This document shows positions 1-11,970 of a stretch of 64,000 nucleotides of DNA, one piece after another (positions within the stretch are counted from its first letter, which is position 1; each line of letters opens with the position of its first letter). The stretch comes from Serinus canaria (Eukaryota > Chordata > Aves > Passeriformes > Fringillidae), in the NCBI RefSeq assembly GCF_022539315.1, contig NC_066316.1:10121501-10185500 (forward strand), written 5' to 3'. Both the position numbers and the translations under genes were made by a program. The notes beneath the pieces were generated by a model. That model was not told the DNA's origin and did not search any database. It saw only the letters and a program-made list of their open reading frames with translations.

Positions 1-3000
1 GTCCTGCTTTTGTGCCAGGTTTTTAGATATGAAGGTTCTAGAGTATTTCAACATTCATTCCTACTCTACTAAGCTCAATTTGTACTTAGATTTTGTGTGC
101 TCCACATTGTGGGGCACCAGCCTGGAAAGCAGACTGCTGGAATTTGGGTGAGACAAAATAGTCAGTCAAATTGACAGAGCTGGACATCTCTTAGGTTTTG
201 GAGAGGCAGCACTATTTTCAAATCTGTTGTCCAGCAACAGAGGAAATGTTTGACATTGCCTCTGTCCTAGGGTTGTCATACTGATGAAGCTGCCAGTCAC
301 TTATGTGACTGTCCCCTGTCTGAATGTGGCTCTGCAAGGGGTTCATGCTGCTGTGCTGTAAGAGACTGGGGGTGGGATGCTGCTCAGTGTTGTAGGAAAT
401 ACAGCCCTCTCAGAAAGTTTGGCAGTAACTACAGGTTTACGCCTGTCTGTGTTTTGCACACAGCATCTAAAAACAGGTAGAAAATAATGTCTCATTTGGA
501 GCTCTGTTTGCTGCTCTGTTTAATATGTTTATTCTGGCTGGTAGAATGTTGTTTATTACATTAACAGTACTGAGGGGGGCTGCATTAGGCTGTTCACATG
601 AAGTACGGGGCAATCTGATATCTTGCCTCAAAATATTTTGAAAAACTGACCAAGTGTGCAAGTTTCAACTGTCCTTCACACACTTGTCCTTTACCCATTT
701 TTACAGCAGTATGTTCTGGTAGCCACAGCTGCATTGCAGGGGTCACTCAGAGAGCTCAGAGAAAAGATGAATGCTTTTAGGATTTTTCTGCAGCCCATTA
801 GGCACAGGCTCTCTGTCTTCACTGTCAAATGTGGCTGTCTTTCTGTCTATCTTTTTTATTTTTCCTCCTGAAAAGACATTTCTATGGGCACTGCAAGGAA
901 AATTACTGTCCCTGCTGATGTTTAAAATCTGTCTGATTGCATCACAAAGCCATAATTGAGTACAGGATGTCATTCAGTACTTGTTGTGTGTCTTTTTCTT
1001 TGGAAATGACACACTTCATGAAAGGTCTGATAAAGGAAGTTCGTGGGGAAGTTCGTGGAGTTCATTACTCTGCTGCATCACAAGTTTTCTTTCCTCTGCT
1101 CCCCTGGGCAGAGGCAGACTTATCTTACTGTTGATGGTTAAGATTAAGCAGGTTTTTCTTCTAAGCATGGAGGTCTGTGATTTTTGGTTTGGCAAACTTG
1201 TTCTGTGGAGAGTGCAGTGAATGTTTAAACTCCTTTCTCTTTAATCTCTGAACAGAAACCTATAGGTGATGCTACAAAGTGATTTCCATTCTATTTCCAT
1301 TTAATATTTGCATGATGTTCAGTTCCCATAATGAAACCTTAGTCTGCCACCTTTAGTAGATTTCTGGGCAACATGACTGCTTAAGAAGGATTGAAGTTGG
1401 TTGACAAAAACAATTGTCCAGGATTTCCTGGAGTGCCTTCCTCCATTTTTGATTTATCCCATTTTAAGACAGAAATCATCAAAGCACTCTATGTATTAAA
1501 TTAAGGTTTTTAGTAGGCATGCACTGATGTTCAAGGTCAGATATATAAGGTAAATAGTTAACCAAAAAGAAAAAAATTAAAATAAACACCTTAGTGGCAT
1601 TGCCCCCTCTAACTTAGATGAATTTTTTTCTATCTCTAAGGCAATTGTATGCTTTTGCACATCTGTGTCAATCAGGGCAGCATTATGTCCTGTTACATCT
1701 TGGGAAATGTGAAATTCCCCTTTGAAATCTAATTCCTCCATCAATACTGGCTGTGATTGCTTTCCACTGTATATCATGTTCTCTCACTGGGCATGGTCAC
1801 TTTCCTCCCAAGTTATTGCTCTGCAATCTGATTTTAATCTAGCTCTCCCAACAAAGAAGAATTAAAAAAATAATTAAATGTAGGAGCTACTAAAACTAAT
1901 TAGAACCCAAATTTATTAAATTCCAGCACTGATCATTCTCACTTTTGATAATTCCCTAAGGAGAAGATCACTTACATAAGGGAGAAGGAGGAAAAAAAAA
2001 TCTCTTTTTATGAAAATTAGTATGTAGGAAAAAAAAAATCCTAAAAGTTGAGAATAGTGTGGGAGCATCAATTCTTTCTTCTCTGCTCTGTTGCCAGTTT
2101 GGAGTTTTGTCTTCGTGCTTTTCTGGGGGAACAGTGTTTTTTATTCAGGCAGTTCACCTTGTTCTGCCTGTCACTGATTTGAAGCTCTCAGAAATATAAA
2201 GACTGGGGGTTATCCAGCTCTTTTATTCCTTCCAGAGGTGATAATATCCACTGCTGAAATGCAGCATGCTCTGTATTGTGTCTGATCTCACTCACCAGGA
2301 GTCTGCTGTACCTCCCTGCTGTTGTGCTTCCCCAAAACCTCAGGGAGAGGGATTTTTCTGTGCTGAGTCTCTCTGATGGGAGATATTTCCCTTCACTATG
2401 ATATTTTTAGACCTGCTGCTGCAAAAATGTGCTCACCTACTGATGTCTGATGGGTTTGAGTTGGGGGAACATATGGTCTCCCAGTGACAGGCATTGGGTT
2501 TCCCTGACCTGAGAGCAGCCCAAACTGCAATTCCCATAAACAAACAATTCCCAGGTGCCAAGTCAAGATCTAACAGTGAGCTAATCCTGGTTAGTGCACT
2601 TAGTTGAAAGGAACCCTTAATTAGTCTAAATATACCTTCCTGACTCAATACTCCGATATTCTGTACACCCATTATAATTTTCCTCTCCTCTTTCCACTCC
2701 CAATTTAATTTGCTGTTGCCTCCTATAGTGGATGACACTTCTGTAGCTCTTTTAAGAGCTTTGATGCTTATGTGCTAAAGTATTTTGCAAATTAAGGAAC
2801 TAAAGCTCTTTTGTCTGTAGGAATCATATTTAACAAACAAGATATTAAAGTATCTTGCAACTGATGACACATCACCATAATTGCTGGGATAGATTCTGCA
2901 AAACTAGGCAAAAATTGGCCCTTGAAATAATCATATGTTTTTCACTTAATTACAGTAGCACTTTCAGCATCCAAGGACAATTCTTTTTTAGCACTAAAAT

Positions 3001-4244
3001 ATTGATTGACTCTCAGCTTCAGGTGAACACGTGCATTTTTGGTGACATTGCCTTTTTTATAGGCAGAAATCCTAGCAAAAATGCTCCATGCTGAGATGTG
3101 TGAAGAATGGGAGTTATGAACTAGAATTTCTTTCTGAATCTGATTGAAAACATACTTTTTAAAAATACCTAGACAGGAAATGAGGTCTTCTTTTTGTCTG
3201 TTTTAATGGCAGTGAAGCTTTTATAACAATTTTTGTTTAAGTTTGTTTTGAACTGCATTTACAATACTGATGATAAGACAGTACAAGAAAATGTTTCAAA
3301 TATAAAATAGTAATGAAACGTTCAAATGTTAAAACAAACCACTGGGGGATATTTTGCCGACCAAAGTCCTATTTTTGCGGGATAATGAGTGTTTAACTCC
3401 ATATCATATTTAAAAAAAAAAAAAGATTTTTTTCAAAGTCTCTGACAAATGACTGCTCAGCACCCCAGACCAGAAGCATATGTTTCTTTTGTTCATTCTG
3501 AAAGCTGGCTTTTGGCTAGGAAAACATCCTGTGGGATGCATTAGGCTTTCACACATCAGGTAGCTCATTTTCAATCTGACCCTAATTGTAGGTGTTGAGT
3601 GTCTAAAATTATGGCTCTGAGCAAAGCTCCTCTCAGGTCATAATTTCACTTGCTCTACTGTTGCTTTGTGCAGTAACATCTGCTCCTGTTTTGGTAAATT
3701 TTCACTTGATTTTTCTTCTTCTTAAGATAAAATTATCCAGAGTTTTGCATCTTCAGATTTTCTTTTAAGCTTTCTAACAATAACCTGCTTAACTTCTGAA
3801 AATCTCTCTCTATAAGACTGCTTCATTCATGACATTGAGATAGAACAGTTTTTAAAGAATAATCAACAAAATTGAGGAATTTTATTTATGTTTCTGCACT
3901 GACTTCTTTCTTCTGGAGCCTTCCCAGACATGTTACTCCACACAGCACTTTGCTGACACAAGGATATTTGTAGTGAGCAGTTGTGCCTCTCTCTGAATTG
4001 AGCCAATGACCTCAGGTTTTCAAAATAATAAATACTACAAAAACCTTTGCAAGGCAAAAATACTACGTAGGGATGAATTTCCAGAAATGGTCACTTAATG
4101 CAAACAAAGATTTTTTTTTTCCCCTTAGAAAGAAATCTAAATCAGTACAGCAGTAACTTATAAGAAAATAAGTAATTTCTATCATAGTAAGCAAGTATGA
4201 TACCCTTAATACAAAGGGTATACCCTTTAATATTGGGTCCCTGT
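1..4244. other. Unique AT-rich noncoding DNA
   Basis: No gene, RNA or recognisable transposon was seen here. Short open frames occur on both strands, but none exceeds about 100 codons or resembles a known family. Minor features are A-tracts near 1989 and 2030, an A13 tract at 3412-3424, a T10 tract at 4111-4120, and a small direct duplication of GAAGTTCGTGG around 1037-1058. It is probably intronic or intergenic. Confidence 0.6.
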
Positions 4245-4307
4245 GGAGCAGGGTGGAATTAGAGAATCTATAAGTTCTCTTCCAGCCCAAACCATGGCTC
4301 TATGATT
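4245..4307 (+). mobile_element. CR1 LINE 3'-end fragment
   Basis: This is a short, 5'-truncated tail of a chicken-repeat-1 (CR1) non-LTR retrotransposon. The stretch around 4272-4307 matches the end of the CR1 3' UTR: a run resembling GGTCTCTTCCAACCCAAACC, then a degenerate form of the ATTCTATG octamer (seen as GCTCTATGATTGG). CR1 inserts by target-primed reverse transcription and is usually severely 5'-truncated, which explains the small size. The octamer is degraded, suggesting an old copy. No coding capacity remains. Orientation is certain from the octamer; the left boundary is approximate. Confidence 0.75.
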
Positions 4308-6860
4308 GGTATTTTGTTTTCTGTGAAAACCCAGCAATCCAAATCCTATTATTTAAAGGCTGTAGAACCTATTCATTGAGAAGACAAAACAGCCTTTGGC
4401 CCTTAAATTTGCCATAGCCTAATCATTCGCTTGCCTTGGTCTCTGGAGAAGCATGTCCTGATTTTTGGAGATGTGAGCTGGCATTAGCTTTTCAGAGGCT
4501 CTTTTTGCACCTGTTGCCTGAATAAATTCCCATTGAATTAGAGGGAAGATGTTGCTGTAGTGTATCTGCCAAGAGATATAATTTCCTGGCAGGACTTCTT
4601 GCCTGCTTGCTAACTCCCCATGGAAATGTGTGTTGGGTTCAAAATCCATGGTTGGTCATAGTTTAGGGGCAGCACTGAAAGCCTGATCCAGTCAGGAGGA
4701 GACAGCTCACCATGAGGGGATTTTCATAAAGGCATTGCTCCAGGCTGCACAAGCATCTTGTCTCTCCTCCTATGGCCCCTCAGTCCCTCTCTCATCAACA
4801 TTTAAAATATTCAGGGCAACAGCTTCGTGGGTCTGGGCATGTTCAAAGCAATGAATCTCAGCACTGAAGGGGTAAAGGGATAAATGTTCCCATGGCAATG
4901 CCCTCACAGTGCATGGTGCAGAAGCAAAATTTGTCTTATTGTTGCTGTCACATCCAGTGCTGTCAAGCCACATTTCCTCTTCTGTACAGTTATTGAAACA
5001 TTAATTAGTTCAGAGGGAAATTTCTTTCATGTGGACAAGGCTAATGAAAAGGTAACTGTTTATGGCCTCATTTATGAACAGTTTCATGGGCATGGTTTTG
5101 ACTGCTTGTGTTTAATATTTAGAGGCCTTTTCAAGAATTCCTTGAAAGAGAACAAAACAAACAAACAAAAGGGTTTAATCACTTCTATCCTTAATTTTTT
5201 AATAAAATAAAATGCCATTCCATCACAGAATCTAGCAGGGACTGCACTGGAGATCTTCAGCCTAATTCAGTGTTCAGAATGAAAAGGTTTCTTTTGGCAA
5301 TTTAGATAAAGTGAAAAACAATTAAGTGGAAAATCATCTGTGACTAGGCTAAGAGTTTTAGCTTGATTTATATTTCCATGGAAAATATTGTTTATGGATA
5401 GCCCAGGAGGTATCTCTGTTCCAGTGCCTTTTCTTTACTAGTAGCCAGTATTGGATACTTATGGCAATAATGTAGGGACTAAAAAGTGCAGAGTTATATT
5501 TTTTCTACTTCACATCCTCAATCTGAAGCTCAGAAAGTTATATATAAATTTTAATAGCCCTTGATGGACTTCCTGATTGGGTTTTGAGGCAATATATTTT
5601 CATTTCCACATTTTCTCATTTATCCCTTTATAATTCCAATATCTTGTGGCACTGAATCTCACAATATAATTACGTCTTTTCTGAAATAAAAATCAGGATA
5701 AAACATCATCACAAAAGCAAGTGGTTATAGAGTAGTATGAATATATTTAAGGCTAGAAACTAGAAGAACAGTCCCAGTAGTTCTAGTCAGCCATTTAGGG
5801 GCAGCCTGAAAAGGAATATGAGAAGTTCATCAGATCAATTATAAAGTAAATTTTCAGATGACTGGATTTAATCACCCAGGTATTTTCCTGCAATAAATTT
5901 CTTTTTCCCCTCTAACTTTTAAACTAGTGATGGTTCATCTTTGCAAAAACTGTGAAAAACTGGGGAGCACAGCTCCTGTCAACATTAATTGCAACAGTTA
6001 TAAAGTCAAGGTACTGTTAGGAAAAAGGCTCCTAAAATGCATTTGTAACTTTTAAAAGAAGAACTGATCTGCTGCTGCCATTAAGAGTCTCACATTTTGG
6101 AATGCACTATAAATCCTGCAAGCTAAATGTAGGAAACATCATTTTGGCACCCTGGAAAATTGCCAGTGGAGTTTTGGTGTGTTCTCCTCAGCCTTTGGTT
6201 ATGGACACAAGAACAGAGTCAGGAAACACCCGAGGATATTTTTATTTCCTGCCTCATCAGGATGATTGCTCTGCTGTATTTAGCCTTTCATTTGCTGAGT
6301 TTGTACACACTTCCCACAAACTCTAATTAATTGGCAGGCAAGACTACACCCTGGCTGGAAGTAACTGCAGATTACTCTTAATTGTAAGAGCTTGCTTTGG
6401 GGGGATCCTTTAAGACACATATGCAGATTAGAGGCAAATATAAACACTAATTAACCTGTGAATGTAAACAGTGCTCTGGTTTGGAAGGTGTGTGCAGAAT
6501 TCATTTGCTTGTCCAAATCTCCACGCACTCCTACTTTTAGGCTGGATTACAGTTCCAAGGCCTGTGCATCCATGCAAAGGCTCTGAGGAGGGTGGAGAAT
6601 ATTTCAGAGTTTTCATTAATAATGATGAGACCACAAACTCGAGGTATTCCTCACCTGACAGCCACCCAGCCCAATTCCACCCCTCCCAGCCACACTCTGC
6701 CTCCTCTTCTTGCCAGCTGGAATAAATCAAAAGCTGCAATGAGTCAGCAGAGCTGAGTGAACATTTCCTTGTAGGATTGCAGGGACTGCTGAGCAGCCTG
6801 AGCCTGCAAAAAGCACCCGGCCTCTCATCAGGGAGATGGATTGTTATGCAGATATAATGA
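4308..6860. other. Unique noncoding DNA with TAAT-rich patch
   Basis: No gene or clear repeat was identified. A small AAAC-type simple repeat lies at 5151-5170. Around 6320-6460 several homeodomain-type TAATTA cores cluster (near 6324, 6378 and 6448), as is common in AT-rich regulatory DNA, but function cannot be judged from one sequence. Open frames at 4884-5210 (+) and 6428-6739 (-) resemble no known protein. Confidence 0.5.
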
Positions 6861-6905
6861 GATTCTGATTTAAACTGGTATAAATCAAGGCAGAATCAGC
6901 CCCTG
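6861..6905. repeat. Possible ancient amniote interspersed repeat with nested inverted repeats
   Basis: The sequence holds GATTCTG at 6861-6867 and its exact reverse complement CAGAATC at 6891-6897. These enclose a second, imperfect palindrome (GATTTA, spacer, TAAATC). The pattern resembles a degenerate element I recall from bird, turtle and crocodile genomes, with a GATTTACACTGGTGTAAATC-like core followed by AGAATCAG-CCC. I cannot name the family with certainty. The boundaries are a guess. Confidence 0.35.
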
Positions 6906-9097
6906 TAAAGCTGACTGGTGGAAATTGTTGATTTTCATGTTCTAGTTCTTTACATGCTTTCCTGCAGCATGCCCTGAGGTGGGTGTGCTTTGTCCATTCA
7001 GGCTGTTTATTTATTGGTTTGTGGAATGGCCTCCTGCATCCTCAGAAATTTGTTTTGATTAAAATTCCTCGACAACTTCCTTCTATTTCAAGCTCTGAGT
7101 AGGGCTGGAAATTATTCATGCTGCACATTAAATCTGCTATTTCTGCAAGAGTGGCCATGTAGTGTTCTAGTTATTTCCATGTTTTTCCAGGTTTGATTCC
7201 CCTAGAAATTGCTTACAGAAATGATGGAAACTTGATCTAAGTAATCATGTTGTAAATATTTAAATGACACGTAGCTGAAGAGCATCATGCTGTCAAATAG
7301 CTTTAAAGGTGTTTCTGTCCAACCTCAGCAAAAATGAATAGTGTGTGTGATATTCCAGTTCTTGTGTGTGATATTTGGCTGAGGTAAATTGCTGGATTTT
7401 GGCTGAGTTCTTTCTAGAAAACTACTTATGTTTTCTTGGAAGTGCCTGTCATACATTAGGCTTGTGTTTGAGTAAAAACTTGTGTTGGTTTTTATAACTT
7501 ATCTGTTGAGAATATAAATCACAATCAGAATTATGGAAAAGTCATGGACTATAAGAGTCTATTACATCTTGGGTAAATTTTCACAGCTTATTCTATAAAA
7601 TTCATTTAAGCTTTATTTTAGAGTTTTTTTCCTGTGAGATAATGGGTACTTTATAGGAAGAACTTGATTTGCAGTTTTTATTTTCTGGTTTGAGAGAAAG
7701 GATGAAGATTTTTTTTTTAATGCAGCTTATTGGACAAAAAGTGTGCATTCTGGCTGGAAATAAAACCAGGACACAGAAATAATAAAGATCATATATTGTG
7801 ACTTTATAAATTCCACAAAAAGAATTTCCTTTGAAGAGTTTCAGAAGTAACTTTATCTCCACTATCAACACTGAAACTGATTCTTGTTTTAAAGAAGGAA
7901 AGATGAAAATATTGTAACTTTCTTTGGTTCTAAGAAAATTTAAAAAGTGACCAGAATTATCTATAGCCTTCTAACTGTGATTAGTATGTTTATTATAGTG
8001 TATGTATTAGCCACTAAATTAGTCATTAAATTTGAAAATATGGCTATGGACTCTTAATCACAAAGTGAATTTTAAAATTTGTATTCAATTTCAGGCCGCT
8101 GTAATTAGATTATAAAAAATTGTGAGTCATTTCATTAAACACTGGGATTGCCTTTGACAAGGTGCCCAGTAAAAGCTGTTTTGTTAGCAAATTTAATGAC
8201 AAAATATCTAAAAATCTATGGTGGTGTAGAGATGGACAATATGAAGTCAGAAAGATAAATCACCTGAATTACTCGCTGGACTAAATATAATAATTAGCTA
8301 TTTATTAAGTCCCTTTTACTGTCTTTTGCTCTGATATAAAAAGCTCAATTCTAATCACATTTATGGATGTTTTGTCAGTTATAGTATAATTTTACTGCAG
8401 CTGTTAATTTGAGTAAATCCAGTAAAATATATTTTACCCAAACACATTTTCTGTCTGAGTTGGCTGTGAAACACTGGTACCATTTTGAGTATTTGAGACC
8501 TGAGATACAAAATCCAGGCTAAATGGTGTGAATCAAATTATTTCAGTTCTCTGATCTTTGTCCCACTTCTCTTTAAATGTAGTAGCATATAAATACACTT
8601 AATTATAAACATTCAGTAGCCAAAATGTACATAGTGGTCAATGGAGCTTGAAACTAAAGTGTTGGTACCTAAATAAAATCACATGAGAGATGCAAGGCCA
8701 GAACAGGCTTGCTTTGAACCCAGAGCTGCAGGAGCAGCAAACCCTACCTGATAATTTATAATCTGTTTGGTAACCTTTCATGACTGGAGTCTTTTTTACC
8801 CCCTTGTTTCCCAGTTTCTGGAGGAAGGACACCTGCCCTGTCATGATCTGTACATGTCATTACACCTGAGTGTAATCTCCTTGTCTTTCTCTCACATCCA
8901 AGTGCCATGGCTTGTGGGGTTTGTGTGTTATGGACTGCTTCTCCAACACAGGATATTTAATATGCTGCAAAATTCACTGGAGACAGTTTGTCCAAGGGTC
9001 TTGTTTATCTCTTGGTAGATTGGCTTTCTAAATGTGGGAATAATGTGTGGCTTCATGTCTTGCTCTGGGTTAAAAATGTATTCAGTAACCAGCAATG
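6906..9097. other. Unique AT-rich noncoding DNA
   Basis: No gene, RNA or recognisable transposon was seen. The part at 8090-8420 is non-repetitive and AT-rich, with homeodomain-type TAATTAG cores at 8102-8108 and 8291-8297 and a CAGCTG E-box near 8399. It is the sort of sequence in which a conserved noncoding element might be found, though no alignment is available here. Confidence 0.5.
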
Positions 9098-9103
9098 TTG
9101 GTG

Positions 9104-9486
9104 TGTGGTGTTTGTGAGGGTCCCCAGGATGAGGTGAGAGATGAGAATTTGACTCCATGTTCTCAGAAGGCGGATTATTTTATGATATTATATTTAAAGA
9201 GATGATCTACTAAAGAAAGAGAAAGGAGACATCAGAAGGCTAGAAAAACATGATAATGAAAGCTCGTGACTGACACCTCGGAGTCTGACTCAGCTGTTGG
9301 GGATTGGTCATTAGTTAAAAACAATTCACATGGAACCAATCAAAGATGAGCCCCTTGGTAAATGATCTCCAGACCACATTCCCAAGCAATCAGATAATTG
9401 TTGTTTTCATTCTTTTCTGAGGCCTCTCAGCTTTCCAGGAGAAAATCCTGGGCAAAGAGGATTTTTCAGAAAATATCGTGGGGACA
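9104..9486 (-). mobile_element. Solo LTR of a passerine endogenous retrovirus, minus strand
   Basis: This 383-bp element begins TGTCCCC and ends CACCACA when read on the minus strand, giving the TG...CA termini of a retroviral LTR. It is flanked by an exact 6-bp direct repeat, TTGGTG, at 9098-9103 and 9487-9492. A 6-bp target duplication is typical of class II (ERVK-like) integrases. The element aligns along its whole length with the plus-strand copy at 16325-16745. Shared landmarks are TTTGCCCAGGATTTT, AAGCTGAGAGGCCTCAGA and CTTCTGAGAACATGGAGTCA. No gag, pol or env sequence adjoins it, so it is a solo LTR left by LTR-LTR recombination. The poly(A) signal position reads AATAAT here rather than AATAAA. 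The class assignment rests on target-site length and memory of the family, so it is tentative. Confidence 0.9.
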
Positions 9487-11440
9487 TTGGTGAGTTAGAG
9501 CCTTCCTGCAAGTTTGCCAAGCTGGCAGTGCTGGGGGTTGTTGTGCAAGTTAAGGTGTGTGGGCATCCTATTTGCAGTTCTGCTCCTCACTGGCACTGGG
9601 GGATTGGGAATGTTCCTCACTGCCAGTTTTTCACTTTATTTTTTCTTTCCTTTTCTCATTATTTTCCTGTCCAGCCAGGGAATTGCTGTGTATTACATTT
9701 AGGCAATGTCATTTCAGCTGTCTTTGGTTGTGTTTTCTCTGGCCTGCGCTCCCCTCACATGTAAGGCACAAATAACCAGCTCAACTCCCTGTTGCACATG
9801 TTTTAACATTCAGAAATAGGCAGATTCTTTCACAGTGTTATTTCAAATTTTTTATCTTAGTTTTAGTTTATCTCTAACAGGCTTACTTTGAGAATCACTC
9901 CAAAACAAGCGAAGATGTGAGTCCTGGCTGCAGGGTCAGAACTCAATAAAATTTTTGGTTCAAAACCTTGTCAGCAGGAAATGAAAAGCACCCTTAGCTT
10001 GCTCAGGCCATTTGTGTCAATGAGAAGTGAATCAATCAATTGGAAGCAAAGCTGGCACAAGTCCTGTCCCAGTATCAAGTAGTCTTATATGAATTTTAAA
10101 TAATATTTCAAAAAATTACCAGCCTCATTCCTACTGCTCAGGCATAAAACATAGCAGGCTTACCTCTGAGAAGCTTGGAAGGGACACAATTTTTTCTTCT
10201 CTTTTGTTTTCCTCTTCCTGTTTTACTGAGGGTTCTTTCTCTTTTATAAATGACAATAAAACAATATTGCTTCCAACAGTTTTATAAATTATTTCGAAAA
10301 TTCATGGGTTTGCTTGTACTGTTAGGAGAGAAGGTTTTTATCTCATGATCTAACTTCAAAGTCTTTGTTTCCCTCTGAGGTGGCACCAGCACTGTTGGTA
10401 TTTTCAGTATGCGCATTTCCAGGAAAATATTACCATATTTTCATAGCTTCAGAGATTCTGATAAGCAAGTCTTTTGTGGACTGCTCAACACATCATGATC
10501 TGCACTCCACAGATGTCAGTCTGTCTGTACTTACCATTTCAAATTCAGCATGAAAATTGCAGGCAGGGTGAAAATGTTTCAGTAGAAATAGATTTCCTGG
10601 TCAGAGTCCATGTAAAATAAAAACCAGAAAATATATGAACATAATTCAGAGGATTACATGGCTTTTGAGGAATATTTTATTGTATGGATTTCATTGTCTG
10701 CTCATGTTTTTTTGCCCCTCCAAGCAGGAGTTGCATCCAGTTTTTTTCCTTAGACTTTGTAATTCAAAAAATTGGGCTCATAATTTTCTTTGATTTTAAT
10801 TAAAAAGTCATCAGGGAAGACTGGTAGATGTGAAGGGAATGAAAATTATGGGTCACATTTAAGTATTCAGGAAAGCTGAAGTTCATAAACACAGGGTCAT
10901 TCCATGTGTGCTCTTTGAGGTTCCTGTGATGCCTGAATCTGCCTGGTCAAATCAGGCTGTTCCTGGATCAGGTGAGCAGATGTTTAGTTACAGCTATTTA
11001 CCTCTGCCAGCTTGCATAAAAAATTTATTGGATAATGGTCAATGGGAGAAAAAAAAAGTGGCTTAAGTGATCAATTATAATTATTATAATTTAGTTTATA
11101 AACATTTTGCTGTGAGGTTTATATTTTCATTTAGTGCTCGTGAAGTGTAACAGTATTTTTTTTTTAATAAGACTGATTTTTATCTCTTTGTTTCCCAAGG
11201 ACAGTGCTGCAGATCTAAGGAGCAACTTTTTTTCCCCCCTCCATTTCCATTTTGAATTGCTCTTTACCATGCAGAATACAGATTTAATCTTTAATACTAA
11301 AGGATTCAGGCTTAGGCACCTGTCTAATGTTCCATTTCTGATGATGGGATGAGGCGTTTCCTTGTGGATACTCTGCAGACAGTATGCAGAAACCTGGTAG
11401 GATTTAAGATTTCTACTCCACTACTTCCACTGGCCCCTGG

Positions 11441-11443
<3 letters not shown>
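9487..11443. other. Unique noncoding DNA
   Basis: After the right-hand copy of the LTR target duplication (9487-9492), no gene or recognisable element was found. Overlapping short open frames at 9514-9775 are T-rich low-complexity translations on three frames and are not credible proteins. A T10 tract lies at 11156-11165. Confidence 0.55.

Positions 11444-11472
<29 letters not shown>
11444..11472. repeat. Poly-T tract, T29
   Basis: This is an uninterrupted run of 29 T, the longest homopolymer in the window. It could be an expanded simple repeat or the reverse complement of a retroposon tail. No AATAAA-like signal or retrocopy body was recognised on the minus strand beside it, so a simple expansion is preferred. 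Confidence 0.9.
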
Positions 11473-11899
11473 GGGAGGGTGTGAGTGTATCTGTTACTTT
11501 TAGTTTAAAAAAGCCATACGCTTTAGCATCTTTAAAATAAGATGCTATTCAGATTTTCATCCAATGTCCACACAAAACCAGAATTTTTCAGTTACACCTT
11601 TAAATAGCTGCAGGTGAAATTTGAATAAGATTACTTCACATAATTCATGTGAAATCCTGCCCTGATTGGGCTTAATAACAAAATTTCCCTGTTTAGCAGG
11701 CCCAGGCTTTAAGTTCAAAGTCATATAATATTTCCATTCTTCACCTATTTAACATGTTAAAATTTTTGATAAAATGTTGACATACAAAAAAATTGATAAA
11801 TATGTGTTGAATAGACATGTTTTCTAGGTTGGCTAGGACAATAAGAGAGCTATGTCACCTTGTAGCCAATGAACTCCAAATTCTTTGTTTGATAAGATG
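11473..11899. other. Unique AT-rich noncoding DNA
   Basis: Nothing recognisable was seen between the T29 tract and the hairpin. The sequence is AT-rich, with no long open frame and no repeat landmark. Confidence 0.5.
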
Positions 11900-11970
11900 G
11901 ATAATTAGTAAAAAGTTTTGATAGCTGACATGCTTGATCTGCCAGCTATCAAAACTTTTTACTAATTATC
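11900..11970. repeat. Perfect 28-bp inverted repeat (hairpin) with 15-nt loop
   Basis: The left arm at 11900-11927 and the right arm at 11943-11970 are exact reverse complements over 28 bases, separated by 15 bases (11928-11942). A G-U wobble and two further pairs can extend the stem outward. Within the loop a C-G and an A-T pair could form after one mismatch. The arms are AT-rich. The stem length and terminal loop fall in the size range of a microRNA precursor, but perfect pairing is also what a recent template-switch mutation leaves behind. The sequence TACTAATTAT at the end of the right arm is repeated 13 bp downstream (11973-11982). No flanking target duplication was noticed. Confidence 0.95.

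Noticed and set aside
11444..11472. Poly-T as the tail of a minus-strand processed pseudogene
   Set aside because: No poly(A) signal, retrocopy body or flanking duplication was recognised beside this or the other long T tracts.
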